A stretch of DNA of 37,235 bases from Branchiostoma floridae (Eukaryota; Chordata; Leptocardii; Amphioxiformes; Branchiostomatidae), in assembly GCF_000003815.2 (NCBI RefSeq), contig NC_049985.1:17117643-17154877 (forward strand). The letters run 5' to 3'. The first letter of the stretch is position 1; every line of letters starts with the position of its first letter. The position numbers and the translations under genes were made by a program. The notes beneath the pieces are model-generated. The model searched no databases, was not told the DNA's origin, and saw only the letters and a program-made list of their open reading frames with translations. Of this stretch, positions 1-9,163 are shown piece by piece.

Positions 1-205
1 TCGGGCAGGTTTGACTGTATTTATTTCGTAAACAAAAAGGCAAAATAATAGGCACGAAACACTTTTCGCCTTGAAATCACTGATACGATTTCATGCCAAC
101 GAGCAACAGTTATCAATGCACGGCAAACTTGTGTGCAGAAGTTATAGTCCAGTTAAAATGAACCGTTCTGAATTTTTAGGGCAAAGTGAAATTATTGCAA
201 CTCAC

Positions 206-394
206 CTGAACTTCCAAACAAGCGGACTTTCTGCACTAGGTAGTCCCCACCCAGGTCCACTCGCCACCAGGGCTGGGCCATGATGGTCGTCTCTGCGCAG
301 GCGCCGTTCCCGACATGCCCGTCCACCGCAAGCCCGGCTGACAGCGCCACTCGGGTCGTGCTCTGCTCAGCTGACCTGCTCAGGGCGAGGTTTC
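206..394 (-). CDS. Exon: F5/8C (fucolectin-type discoidin) domain, first half
   Basis: 63 codons, phase 1 at both ends, acceptor CACAG at 395 and donor GTGAG at 201-205. The translation opens with a GNLALSRSAEQS motif, continues through AVDG and PWWRVDLGG, and ends VRLFGSSG. These are the diagnostic signatures of the first half of an eel-fucolectin/F5-8C domain: the N-x-A-x-G/S start, the AVDG loop and the W-W-x-V-D-L-G strand. The second half, expected to begin with an F-x-V-x-V/I-G motif, must lie left of the window. In the family this fold binds fucose or other glycans through a Ca-supported pocket; the ligand here is unknown. A broken second copy of the exon's 5' end lies just upstream at 435-494. 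Confidence 0.85.
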
Positions 395-434
395 CTGTGG
401 AAACAGTGGCGGGATCATTAACACGGGTCGCTCC

Positions 435-494
435 TCAACCCACACGGGCCGCGCTCTGCTCAGCTGACTTCCTCAGCGCGAGGTTTCCAATGGA
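435..494 (-). pseudogene. Broken partial duplicate of the F5/8C exon 5' end
   Basis: Reading minus, this stretch gives a GNLALRKSAEQSAARVG peptide followed at once by a stop, almost identical to the start of the exon at 206-394. The intact exon is preceded by a CACAG acceptor, while the copy has CATTG at the same position, so it cannot be spliced in the same way. It is a short tandem duplicate that has lost its splice site and reading frame. It fits the wider pattern of exon edges copied into neighbouring introns. Confidence 0.75.
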
Positions 495-875
495 TGCAGA
501 GGCGCGGTCATTACGATGTCTGCTTTGGATGCTGTATTCAGCGCATTGGCTATGATTATACATTAGTTTGTATTTTGATCTAATGGGACTAACGTTCTCT
601 GTGCCCAAGCGACATGACTTAAGATGCTGTAACGATGTTTCAATTGTAGGCACATAACTGTAGTAGCGTAACAGTGTTCTGCGTGACATAACTTAACAGC
701 TTAGTATGAGTTTAAGGCTTAGCCTTAGATATTGGGGGCCTCAACAGCTTTCTTTGAAACCAGAAACATAAATAAAATTCTATCTTGTTTGCTACACATC
801 AATCTACCAGATATCAATATCGGTACCTAACATTCTCGACACGTACAGTAGTGACGTCACATAAACTTGTCTTAC

Positions 876-1289
876 GTGATTTCCCCACAGCGAATGTCGC
901 GCCGAATGTTGCCACTTGGCGTCCTGACGTGACGAACCGGACAAACACGGTTCCCAGGCTGATCAGGGTGGGCGGCAGGGATCCGCCGCAGAACCGACCC
1001 AGCAGCGGGGCTTGCGAGTCCGCGCCATCGTGAACGGCCACGTGTCCGTCCGTGCACCCGGCACTATCGGGGAGGTCAAGGGTCGTGAAGGTGATGGTGA
1101 CGAGGCCGCCATTTTGGGCAGAGATCAGCCAGCTGCAGTTGCTGTTGACCGAGTAGACCGAGTCCACGCCATTTTCACCTGCATCACCGTTCTGATTTGT
1201 TATGTTCCACGAGGCTGATAGAAGCCCGTATTCTCCGGAAATGACGTACGCAGATGTTTGTCCGCACTCATAGGCAGGAAGAGCGTCTT
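876..1289 (-). CDS. Exon: complete CUB domain
   Basis: 138 codons, phase 1 to phase 1, acceptor TTTTCAG and donor GTAAGA (870-875). The translation holds a whole CUB domain: an N-terminal CGQTS cysteine, an NCSWLI strand with the second cysteine, a TLDLPDSAGCTDGHVAVHDG core with the third, an LLGRFCGG turn with the fourth, and a VRFVTSG...GATFAVG end. Cysteine spacing and the D-x-V-x-V-x-D-G motif are typical of the family, in which CUB modules mediate protein or Ca-dependent ligand binding outside the cell. This domain sits in one exon, whereas the three CUBs at the right end of the window are split in two. Confidence 0.9.
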
Positions 1290-1498
1290 CTGAAAACAAC
1301 ACCGTTACAAATAAACGGTCAGGAAACACAACATGAGGCACAAACGACGCGATCAAGTACGATTTCAATCATTCCTAGTGGTCACGGATGGATGGATGGC
1401 AATGGAATTGTTATCTTGTTCAAAAGTTACCGCATGAATGGTAATGAACTTAATACCTTTTTCTAATTTTACGTAAGGGGTAGTAATAAACTAAGTAC

Positions 1499-1711
1499 CT
1501 TGCTCTAAGAAAACTTCGACCTCACACAGCCTGAGGTGGTCGGCCCGGCCTTCTATCTGAACGGTGACGTAACGACCCAAGATGGCGTCTCCGCAAGAAA
1601 TCTCGATGACGTTGTGGTTCAAGGGCGAATCCGTCCACTTGTCCCCGCACACGGCATTCTGGGACATGTCTGTACTAGCTCCGATGCGCACTTGGAAGTT
1701 GGTCATGTCTC
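1499..1711 (-). CDS. Exon: F5/8C domain, second half
   Basis: 71 codons, phase 1-1, acceptor TTCCAG and donor GTACTT. The peptide runs from GDMTNFQVRIG through AVCGDKW and ISCGDAILGRYVTVQI to LRLCEVEVFLEQG. The conserved V-R-I-G strand, the paired cysteines and the terminal LCEVEVF are the hallmarks of the second half of a fucolectin-type F5/8C domain. It pairs with the exon at 1949-2149, and the junction codon is glycine. Confidence 0.88.
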
Positions 1712-1868
1712 CTGGAAAATAAGAACTTTTAGAGTCCGCTAAAGAATCCAGGTGGCAAAATAATAAATAGATATTCTCCCCTTTTTGGGCTTGAGCATAA
1801 TTTTCATATGATAAAGTAATAGTGATGTAAGTAAGTTTCATTCTATGGTAATTTGGTAATTCTCCTAT

Positions 1869-1979
1869 ATTTACCGATTTTGCCGCTCCCTTAAGTGTAC
1901 AGACTACTTACCGACAGTGCCGTTCCCGTTAGTGTACAGACTACTTACCGACAGTGCCGTTCCCGTTAGTGTATATCCG
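1869..1979 (-). repeat. 37 bp x3 tandem repeat carrying the splice donor of exon 1949-2149
   Basis: Three consecutive 37 bp units begin at 1869, 1906 and 1943. The third is the real exon edge. The second is nearly identical and retains a full GTAAGT donor (1906-1911). The first is degenerate (GTAAAT at 1869-1874). Each unit covers about 31 nt of exon 3' edge plus the donor hexamer. Confidence 0.9.
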
Positions 1980-2149
1980 GACCTTCATGACGGCGTACGC
2001 CGCGCCCAGGTCCAGCCGCCACCAGGGCTCCTGCAGGTCTGTTGTTACTGCGCATGTCCGCACGTCCCCGTCCACGGCGTTCTCGGGACCGTGGCTCGCG
2101 CTCAGGTCAGCCGCTTGGGAGGCCGACTTTCCCAGCGCGATGTTCTCGC
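1949..2149 (-). CDS. Exon: F5/8C domain, first half
   Basis: 67 codons, phase 1-1, acceptor ACTGCAG and donor GTAAGT (1943-1948). It shows the ENIALGKSASQ start, the AVDGD loop, the PWWRLDLGAAY strand and a KVRIYTN end, as expected of the N-terminal half of a fucolectin-type discoidin domain. Its 3' edge and donor are triplicated in tandem into the intron (see the 37 bp repeat). Use of the next downstream donor would read into an in-frame TAG immediately after the normal splice point. Confidence 0.88.
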
Positions 2150-2348
2150 CTGCAGTAAAAATGTTCAGACCTCAATTCTAGATCCGGTTTCTAGATATCC
2201 TGTAGTTTCAATGTAAATATAGACCGATACGATTCCCAAGCGTCAGTACATTTGGACTATGGATTTCGATGTATAGCGAATGGTATATACTTTTTAGGCA
2301 TTTTGATCTGTTGGGTTGCAGATGGATAGCAGGAGTAAGCAAACCTAC

Positions 2349-2723
2349 CAGGCCTGAGAGCAATGAAGGTCGCCATGAAGCCGAGACTTTCCGTTTCTCC
2401 ATCGGACACGAACTCCACAAACATCTGGCTTCCCGACGTGAGGACGGACTCCGCGGTTCCACAGAGGCGACCGAGGACAGGATAAGAAGGTGAAGGTCCA
2501 TCGTAGACTACCACATAGTCTGACGTACAACCTTCACTGTCCTGTAGATCCATCAACACTATCCTGAGGACTATAACGCCGTTGTCTGAAGCTGTGAGAA
2601 GCCACCTGCAGGCGCTGCTGGGAGGATAGCTTCCCGTCCCGAAGTTGGGACTGGAGAGCGTGCCGGTCTCTGATTCCGTCACGAACAGCGTCGTCTCACC
2701 ACAGGGCAGAGACGGGCTCACAC
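2349..2723 (-). CDS. Exon: complete CUB domain
   Basis: 125 codons, phase 1-1, acceptor TCCCACAG and donor GTAGGT (2343-2348). The domain opens with a VSPSLPCGETTL segment holding the first cysteine. It then has a TLSSPNFGTGSYPPSSACRW strand, an LMDLQDSEGCTSDYVVVYDG core, VLGRLCGT with the fourth cysteine, and a FVEFVSDG...GFMATF end. This is a canonical four-cysteine CUB. The exon's first 20 or so codons and its acceptor are the seed of the 14-copy, 70 bp array immediately upstream. Confidence 0.9.
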
Positions 2724-3645
2724 CTGTGGGACGGGAAGGTACGGGTAGGGTTACACAGCGTCGTCTCACCACAGGCCAGGGACGGGCTCACACCTGTGGG
2801 ACGGGAAGGTACGGGTAGGGTTACACAGCGTCGTCTCACCACAGGGCAGGGACGGGGTCACACCTGTGGGACGGGAAGGTACGGGTAGGGTTACACAGGG
2901 TCGTCTCACCACAGGGCAGGGACGGGCTCACACCTGTGGGACGGGAAGGTACGGGTAGGGTTACACAGCGTCGTCTCACCACAGGCCAGGGACGGGCTCA
3001 CACCTGTGGGACGGGAAGGTACGGGTAGGGTTACACAGCGTCGTCTCACCACAGGGCAGGGACGGGGTCACACCTGTGGGACGGGAAGGTACGGGTAGGG
3101 TTACACAGCGTCGTCTCACCACAGGCCAGGGACGGGCTCACACCTGTGGGACGGGAAGGTACGGGTAGGGTTACACAGGGTCGTCTCACCACAGGGCAGG
3201 GACGGGGTCACACCTGTGGGACGGGAAGGTATGGGTAGGGTTACACAGCGTCGTCTCACCACAGGCCAGGGACGGGCTCACACCTGTGGGACGGGAAGGT
3301 ACGGGTAGGGTTACACAGGGTCGTCTCACCACAGGGCAGGGACGGGGTCACACCTGTGGGACGGGAAGGTATGGGTAGGGTTACACAGGGTCGCCTCACC
3401 ACAGGGCAGGGACGGGGTCACACCTGTGGGACGGGAAGTACGGGTAGGGTTACACAGGGTCGTCTCACCACAGGGCAGGGACGGGCTTACACCTGTTGGA
3501 CGGGAAGGTATGGGTAGGGTTACACAGGGTCGCCTCACCACAGGGCAGGGACGGGGTCACACCTGTGGGACGGGAAGTACGGGTAGGGTTACACAGGGTC
3601 GTCTCGCAACAGGGCAGGGACGGGCTCACATCTATGTGGAGGTAA
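2691..3645 (-). repeat. 70 bp x14 minisatellite carrying the acceptor and 5' edge of the CUB exon
   Basis: Units start at 2691, 2761, 2831, 2901 and so on to 3599, with a 70 bp period (69-70 near the far end) and very few substitutions. The first unit overlaps the true start of the CUB exon. In minus orientation each unit contains a pyrimidine-rich stretch, CCCACAG, and then the coding start GTGTGAGCCC (or a one-base variant). Every copy therefore carries a plausible 3' splice site and the first codons of the CUB. The low divergence suggests recent expansion or homogenisation. Confidence 0.95.
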
Positions 3646-3960
3646 GGTGATGGGAGATAATTAGTGATAAGAACTGATTAACGGCTCAAATTATTCAAAC
3701 ATTTAACTTGGTTAGCAATTGAATTTAATGTGGTCATTGATAGTTATCTGGTTAACGATAGTAACCTGAGGTTTACTACAATAGTAAACTTGCATAAGCG
3801 TTTGAAGATATACTTGATAAGAGTTAATTCAGATAGAAAAAATCGTACAAAGTATTCATCACCTTAATAAAGCTTATTCACATGTGCTTGTTATCAAGTG
3901 CATAAATCTATGACCACATGTAAGACTGTGAAAAAACAAGTAAGTAACTTGATACGTGAC
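3646..3960. other. AT-rich intron remainder
   Basis: Sequence between the 70 bp array and the next exon. It is AT-rich with short runs of GATAA/TTAAC-like words. I see no ORF, exon-like splice pair or repeat of note. Confidence 0.6.
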
Positions 3961-4176
3961 CTGTTTCCGGGAATACTTCCACCTCGCAGAGCGACAGGCG
4001 GTCCGAAGTTTTGATGGTCTGCACGGAAACGTACTGCCCAGCTGTGCCTTCCCGGCAATGCAACTCTATCCTCTCTCCGCCAGAGGGCGTTCCCGTGTAC
4101 ATGCCTGCACATGCCTGGTTCTGTAGGAAGTTGGGCGAGTCGCCAACTCTCACCTGGAAATTCTCTAGTCTGTTCC
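3961..4176 (-). CDS. Exon: F5/8C domain, second half (weak donor)
   Basis: 72 codons, phase 1-1. Acceptor TGTGCAG is good. The best-placed donor is CAG|GTCACG (3955-3960), which departs from the GTRAGT consensus. The peptide has NFQVRVGDSP, a QACAGMY loop, LHCREGTAGQYVSVQ and SLCEVEVFPETG, matching the second half of a fucolectin-type domain. The exon ends at the same residue as its paralogue at 1499-1711, which supports the weak donor. It pairs with 4932-5147. Confidence 0.82.
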
Positions 4177-4931
4177 CTGCACAAAATGCACAAGTTTTAC
4201 AGTTTATATTTTCTCTTATTTGCGACGCCTGATGGGCGAGCCTAATAATATAGTGTGCGACCGTTTGCAAAGAATTCCAAAAACTGTACAGGAATGTCAG
4301 GAATGCCAAAGTCCGCGCGTGCGAAGTTGCATCATGCCGGACTGAACCATTACCTCCACAGGTAAGCTTTCCAGTCGCAGGGCACATACCGATATACGTG
4401 TGCACAGCAGGTTTTTCCGTATTCGCGCATGGCGATTTTTGACTTATCGCCGTGCGAAATTGAGAAAAGCCTAGGACTTCAGACGTACCAGAATTCTAGT
4501 TTGTAGTATGGTGGTCATGGAGATGTAAACATTTGAAACAGGGGATAAAAGATTTTTGAAATATGTTTCTCGGAAATGACCCTTGAGTCGTGGAAATCGC
4601 TTCCGGGTTCGTTCGTGGTTTGTGTCCAGGAGTTTGGAACGTTTGGTGGCCTTCTTCACCCTTGATATCTTTGTTTAAAAAATGCAAACCAAATGAAACA
4701 AGCATTGTTTGAGCTTAAATGATGTATAAAATGTGGGGTAATGAGATAGCGATGTCATAGCTACCTTATCCAATAACGTTATATTTTGGGTAGCGTTTGT
4801 ATGTTCATGTGTGTGTGTTTGTAGAAGACCACTATAACTCGAGAACGCCCGGATGGATTGTATTGACATTCGGTATGTGGGTACGTTTCTCAACCACAGC
4901 AGTGTTGACGTCTACGGGATTGTGGCCTTAC
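4177..4931. other. Intron within an F5/8C domain
   Basis: About 750 bp separating the two halves of the F5/8C domain. An imperfect inverted repeat lies near 4418-4465 (CGCGCATGGCG facing CGCCGTGCG). Nothing exon-like was found; open frames here lack domain signatures. Confidence 0.6.
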
Positions 4932-5147
4932 CACAGCAGCCTTGGCTGAGAATCCGCACAGATCCAACAGACGTGCTGTCCCCGAGGTTCACCAGCCACC
5001 AGGGCTCGGCGTCCCGCTCCGCGGCCGTGCAGGCGTCTCCTGCCGTGCCCAGGTACCCGTCCACCGCCTGCCCTGCGCCGCTGTCCCCGTCCGGCACCAC
5101 CGAGCTGCTACTCTGGTTCGCAGGCTTGCCTACAGCCACGTTTCCTC
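4932..5147 (-). CDS. Exon: F5/8C domain, first half
   Basis: 72 codons, phase 1-1, acceptor CATCAG and donor GTAAGG (4926-4931). The peptide starts GGNVAVGKPANQSSSS, has the AVDGYLGTAGDACTA loop and the PWWLVNLGD strand, and ends VRILSQGCCG. It is the N-terminal half of a fucolectin-type domain, a little longer than its paralogues because of a Ser/Gly-rich loop before AVDG. The second half is at 3961-4176. Confidence 0.88.
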
Positions 5148-5455
5148 CTGATGAGCATGAAAAGGATGATTGTCGGTTGATACACGGGTACAATATGACA
5201 ACAATAGTAGGCGGTGAGTGATATAAACTCCCTGGTACAATTGACCAATTGCTGACGTCACGCATGCGTCTATAAAATCACGTGTTTGTAAAATTCACGA
5301 TTTTTTTTTTGTTTTCAAGTGACAAGGGTCGTTTGAAATTTGTTCCGTGTGCATCTCAGTGTAGGAAGACAGCTTATCACTGTACTATATTACTACAGAT
5401 TAATGTGAGGTTCCGTGATAGCGATTATGATCATTAATCGTGACCACGTGTTTAC

Positions 5456-5751
5456 CGTAGCAGGTTTCCCGTGCCCTCCCCACATCGGCCTTGCTGAGCG
5501 CCGCGCCGTAAATCTGCAGGCAGGAAATCCTCCCTCCGAACGCGGACGGATCCCCGGAGCTGGAGCCGACTATCATGTCGCCCTGGGAGCACAGCTCTAA
5601 CCGGCCGAAGTTTGATTTCGCCACAGGAGTGCCTTCGTGCCAGACCAGGGCGACCCCCGTGCTGTAGTTGTACGACGCTCCCACATAGTTCCAGCTATTG
5701 AGCGTCAAGACCGACGCTTCCAGGGTAAGGTTCAGAGACGATGATAGAAGT
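5456..5751 (-). CDS. Exon: LamG-like (concanavalin fold) domain, second half
   Basis: 296 nt, phase 2 start and phase 1 end, acceptor TTTGCAG and donor GTAAAC. It continues the LamG sheet with LNLTLEASV, then NSWNYVGASYNY, ALVWHEGTPV, a MIVGSSSGDPSAFGGRIS turn and CLQIYGAALS, ending TCYG. The W-N/H-x-V-G-x-S/T-Y, G-R-I-x-C-L-Q-I-Y and A-L-S motifs are those of LamG_3-type jelly-roll domains. The phase-2 join with exon 5908-6232 restores a lysine codon. Confidence 0.88.
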
Positions 5752-5907
5752 CTGCAAATAAAATAGAGATGTTATGCATATATGCTCTTCAATGTATATG
5801 CGCTCAAGCACAATGGCGCAACAGGTGACGAGCCATACATAGGCACTATTCAAACGACATTTTACTTGTAATTATATCCTTAAAAAGCATTTTGTTCTTT
5901 TACTCAC

Positions 5908-6232
5908 TTGAATATCAGGAAAGTCGAATTTTCCTGTCGGATTTCCGCTTTTTGGCCATCTGAGAAAGTCAGTAGTGTGCCGCCTTCCCCGGTGGGGTAG
6001 ACGTGCAGTAAAACAGTGAAGGAACCCGCGGCACCGAAAACTCCACTGTTGGCGATGCGGAGGGAGGATGCCTGGGAACTAGGGAAGGAGTAAGATCCCG
6101 AGGGTTCTCCCTTCAGCCCAGGGGCTAACCGTGTGCTAGCGCCCTCGGGCGTCGCATGGTATCCGTTACCGCTGGTGTCGTTGGCTTCATGCTGTCTGTT
6201 TAGAGGCCAAACGCCGGTGGCAGCAACAAGGC
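5908..6232 (-). CDS. Exon: LamG-like domain, first half
   Basis: 325 nt, phase 1 start and phase 2 end, acceptor ATTCAG and donor GTGAGT. It begins GLVAATGVWPLNRQHEANDT followed by SGNGYHA, the usual opening of LamG_3 domains (W-P-L-N/D, D-x-S-G-N-G). It then has SYSFPSSQASSLRIANSG and an FTVLLHVYPTGEGG strand-turn, ending STFLIF. The second half is at 5456-5751. A second LamG with the same exon structure lies at 18512-19695, suggesting that the two-exon cassette was duplicated. Confidence 0.88.
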
Positions 6233-6838
6233 CTGAATAGAGCAACCATATAAACATTAGCACGTACGCTCATTTGTGGTGCACCAATTTGTAACTTTTA
6301 TTTAACAAAAACAAATTACTTACCTCGAGTTTTACCTCAGACGTCCTCAGAGTAATTAAATCCCCACTCCTGACGGATGGATGTGCGACCGAAAAGGTAG
6401 AGGTAAGCAATGTGCTTGTTTTGAATGAAAGTTGCTAACTACACGATCGATGAACATTGGACAATTGTATAGCTTTCACTTCATGATGTCTTCTTTACAA
6501 TCGACGAACAATTATACCTTTCTCAAAGTTATCTCAGTCATCTGGGTTGAGAATCAGGCTAGAAATGTTTATTGGAAGGTCGATCGGTTTCTAAGAAGGG
6601 ACACAGTTCTTTACTTTCTAAGCCATCTAATGCAGGGAGCTACGGTAACCTCAAAGCGCGGTTTCAACTGATTTTAAGAACATTCGTCATCTCGTCTTTA
6701 GAGCGTAAGTTAAACATGCTTTGAGGCATTCTTGTGGGGCATTGCCAATTTCAGTTGCATTTTGAGTAGAAATTCGCATTTTTATATTGCGCCATTGACG
6801 TTGCCTGCCTAGGCCCATCATTCACACCTGATACGTAC
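6233..6838. other. Intron, nothing recognised
   Basis: About 600 bp between the LamG and SUEL lectin exons. There is a plus-strand open frame near 6432-6671, but it has no recognisable domain, no splice context and poor composition. No repeat was seen. Confidence 0.55.
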
Positions 6839-6981
6839 CTGGTTGCCTGCATTCGTATAAAACATCCAGATATTTCTCAACCCCTGAGCACGAATCGCTA
6901 AAGACGCTGTTGCTAGCTTGGATGGTACAACTAGGCTTCCCTCCGCATTCTTCAGTCACGCGGGAGAAACTCGTGGGAGCC
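6839..6981 (-). CDS. Exon: SUEL-type (rhamnose/galactose-binding) lectin, second half
   Basis: 143 nt, phase 2 start and phase 1 end, acceptor GTTTCAG and donor GTACGT. It encodes APTSFSRVTEECGGKPSC, then TIQASNSVFSDSCSGVEKYL and DVLYECRQPG. The C-x-G-K-x-S-C, A-S-N-x-x-F-x-D-x-C-x-G and K-Y-L-x-V-x-Y-x-C motifs are diagnostic of the SUEL lectin C-terminal half. The acceptor end abuts a 43 bp tandem repeat containing copies of the same GCTGTTTCAG acceptor. Confidence 0.9.
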
Positions 6982-7215
6982 CTGAAACAGCAAACTACAG
7001 TAGTGAAACAGTGAATGACCTGAAACAGCAAAGGAATCTACAGTAGTAAAACAGTGGATGTACTGAAACAGCAAAGGAAACTATACTAGTGAAACAGTGA
7101 ATGTCTTGAAATAGCACAGGAAACTACAGTAGTGAGACAGTGAATGTCCTGAAACAGCACAGCAAACTACAGTTTACTGTAGTGAAACGGTGGGTGCCCT
7201 GAGACTATGAGACAG
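6982..7215 (-). repeat. About 43 bp x5 repeat containing the acceptor of exon 6839-6981
   Basis: Degenerate units of 38-50 bp each begin (plus strand) with CTGAAACAGC or a variant, the complement of the acceptor GCTGTTTCAG that precedes exon 6839-6981. Each also contains CTACAGTAGTGAAACAGTG. Several copies keep a usable AG and pyrimidine context. Only the acceptor, not much exon, is included. Confidence 0.8.
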
Positions 7216-7306
7216 CTCATGACACTACACTAGACTGGGGCTTGCAGATCACGGTAACAACAGTATTTACGATGATGATGATGAATTTAATGAATAGGCA
7301 GCGCAC

Positions 7307-7454
7307 CTGCAGTTCGTGTTGGGGTTGGAGACGCACGGTGGCGCATCCTGCCGTATCCTGCCGTACACGGCCCACAAGACGCCGATCTGAGAGCCAGCTG
7401 GACACTCCAGGGACATCGTCTGACGCTCGCAAACCAGCTGCCTGGTCGGGGTGG
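7307..7454 (-). CDS. Exon: SUEL-type lectin, first half
   Basis: 148 nt, phase 1 start and phase 2 end, acceptor TGATGCAG and donor GTGCGC. It carries QLVCERQTMSLECPAGSQIG, then VLWAVYGRIRQDAPPC and TNC. The C-E-x-x-x-x-L-x-C-P-x-G and A-x-Y-G-R motifs define the N-terminal half of SUEL/Gal-lectin domains. The phase-2 join to 6839-6981 produces arginine. The family binds rhamnose or galactose and occurs in latrophilins and egg lectins. Confidence 0.9.
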
Positions 7455-7726
7455 CTGCATCATAGACAAAAGCATGTTTGCCACTTAATGCGTATACTGA
7501 AAACATGACTAGAAATAAATTGAATCTGTTACTTTTTAGCCTACATTTATTTGCGTCGTGTGCTGCTCATACGCCCAGGTTAATGACCACTCTAGACGTA
7601 ACCTAGAGCAAAGTTTAGTGAAAGAGGGGCATAGTCGCCGATTGCATTACTTGCCTTTGGGAGTAACGCTGTACTTGTTTGTTGTGCTGTAGGATTAACC
7701 CGACACAGCAGTGGTCGGATATAGGA

Positions 7727-8141
7727 AAGACTTAACCTGTACTGGAGTTGTCTCCTGCCACACATTTAAACTGTAGAAAAGACTTACCCTGTACTGGAGT
7801 TGTCTCTTGCCACACATTTAAACTGTAGAAAAGACTTACCCTGTACTGGAGTTGTCTCCTGTCACACATTTAAACTGTAGGAAAGACGTACCCTGTACTG
7901 GAGTTGTCTCCTGCCACACATTCAAACTGTAGGAAAGACGTACCCTGTACTGGAGTTGTCTCCTGTCACACATTTAAACTGACAGTGTAGAAACGACCCT
8001 GTACTGGAGTTGTATGCTGTAGGACAGACGTACCCTGTACTGGAGTTGTATGCTGTAGGACAGACGTACCCTGTACTGGAGTTGCATGCTGTAGGACAGA
8101 CGTACCCTGTACTGGAGTCGTCTCCTGCACATCACACACAT
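7727..8141 (-). repeat. 52/36 bp x8 array carrying the donor and 3' edge of exon 8106-8290
   Basis: CTGTACTGGAGT recurs at 7737, 7789, 7841, 7893, 7945, 7999, 8035, 8071 and in the exon at 8107. The spacings are 52-54 bp (five) and then 36 bp (three). On the minus strand each unit ends GACAACTCCAGTACAG followed by a GTACGTC or GTAAGTC donor (some weakened), copying the exon edge. The three 36 bp units keep the exon's reading frame open, so a later donor would add a 12-residue repeat such as GTSVLQHATPVQ each time. Confidence 0.9.
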
Positions 8142-8290
8142 CAGGCGCCTCGTCCTGCCCGTCCGCACAGTCCGCCCACCCGTCACACCTGTCCAGCACC
8201 TGCACACACGTGACGTCACCGCAGCTCACTCCCAGCCTCTGCCCGCTCACGATGTTTGCTGACGGGACCAGCGTGTCCACAATGGCGCCT
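8106..8290 (-). CDS. Exon: end of PAN-like module plus LDLa-like domain lacking its first Cys
   Basis: 185 nt, phase 2 start and phase 1 end, acceptor GCTACAG and donor GTACGT (8100-8105). It completes the previous module with GAIVDTLVPSANIVSG. It then encodes a C-x4-C-x6-CDGWADC-ADGQDE-C series, which is an LDL-receptor class A pattern with its first cysteine missing. The Ca-cage acidic motif D-C-x-D-G-Q-D-E is kept, with Q in place of the usual S. An alternative acceptor two bases inward would be phase 1, but the upstream exon ends in phase 2, so I chose 8290. Confidence 0.78.
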
Positions 8291-8663
8291 CTGTAGCGTG
8301 GGGAGAATATCATATCACAGGAATATCATATCACATGGCGAGAATATCATATCACAGGGTTATTACTCAAGCGGTTTCACAATGAAAGTAGGTATACTTG
8401 TTCTACGCTTATACTATCATTTGTCCATGTGACTGATATGCTTCGATCACCATTTGCATTGCTATATTGTTTGCTCTCATTTGGTGAAAGGAGTATAAAT
8501 GCAACTGTAGAATGTATACAATATATATTGTAAAAAGATATACAAAATGTACAATAGGTACTGTACAATGAACATCCGTCAGTCAGTCAATGAGTAATTT
8601 TCTTCGATACATATAGTATATGGTTCTGTACTGCATCTATAAACGCAGTAAGCAGTGCCGTAC

Positions 8664-8937
8664 CTTCCGTAACACTGGCTGCCCCAGCTGTTCCCGTAGG
8701 CCGAGTAGTGGAACGAGAAGGCCATGCAGAGCGGCTCCGCATCGCAGGCTTGCGCGCACGCTTCGTATCCCTCCGTGTCGGAGAAGTCGCCGAAGTACCA
8801 GTAGTTGGGCGAATCGCTGGACCTCTCTCCCCCGGATATAAACCCGTTTACGGCGCTCATACCGTACTCGGCACTCCAGCAGTACTGCAGCGGCGTCAGG
8901 GGGTCCGGCTGGGGGGTCGGCGTGGGGGTAGCGGTAC
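8664..8937 (-). CDS. Exon: proline/threonine linker plus PAN/apple-like module
   Basis: 274 nt, phase 1 start and phase 2 end, acceptor ATTCCAG and donor GTACGG. It begins with a short mucin-like linker (TATPTPTPQPDPLTP). A cysteine-bearing module follows with YEACAQACDAEPLCMAFSF and WGSQCYG. The C-x3-C-x5-C-x-A-F-S-F core resembles a PAN/apple helix-and-strand, but the region before it (YWYFGDFSDTEG) is not typical. The assignment is therefore PAN-like. It continues into 8106-8290, where an NIVSG motif closes the module. Confidence 0.75.
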
Positions 8938-9163
8938 CTGGAATATGGCAGATTACAGTTTGTACGTGGGTGTGGTACCTGGAACAGTTTAGATGTCGCT
9001 GTGTGGGGAGCTGGGATATGACTGCTACCAGTTTATATGTGGGTGTGTAGGTAATCTGAAGTGAAGTGTCCCTTATATGGAAAGAAAACTTCATGATGGC
9101 TGAAGGGAAAACAGATTTGCATCATATGTGGATACGAGCACTATGAGAAAGCTTGTCCCCTAC

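Noticed and set aside
2750-3640. Telomere-like TAGGGTTA motifs in the 70 bp units
   Set aside because: A single GGGTAGGGTTAC per 70 bp unit, not tandem hexamers; part of the acceptor-bearing minisatellite.
3908-4405. Extended 165-codon ORF upstream of the F5/8C exon as an N-terminal coding extension
   Set aside because: The exon starts at the TGTGCAG acceptor (4176) in the right phase; sequence beyond it has no domain character and lies in the intron.
8106-8288. Alternative phase-1 start of the LDLa-like exon two bases inside the chosen one
   Set aside because: The upstream exon (8664-8937) ends in phase 2 at a clear GTACGG donor, so the acceptor at 8290 is required for frame.
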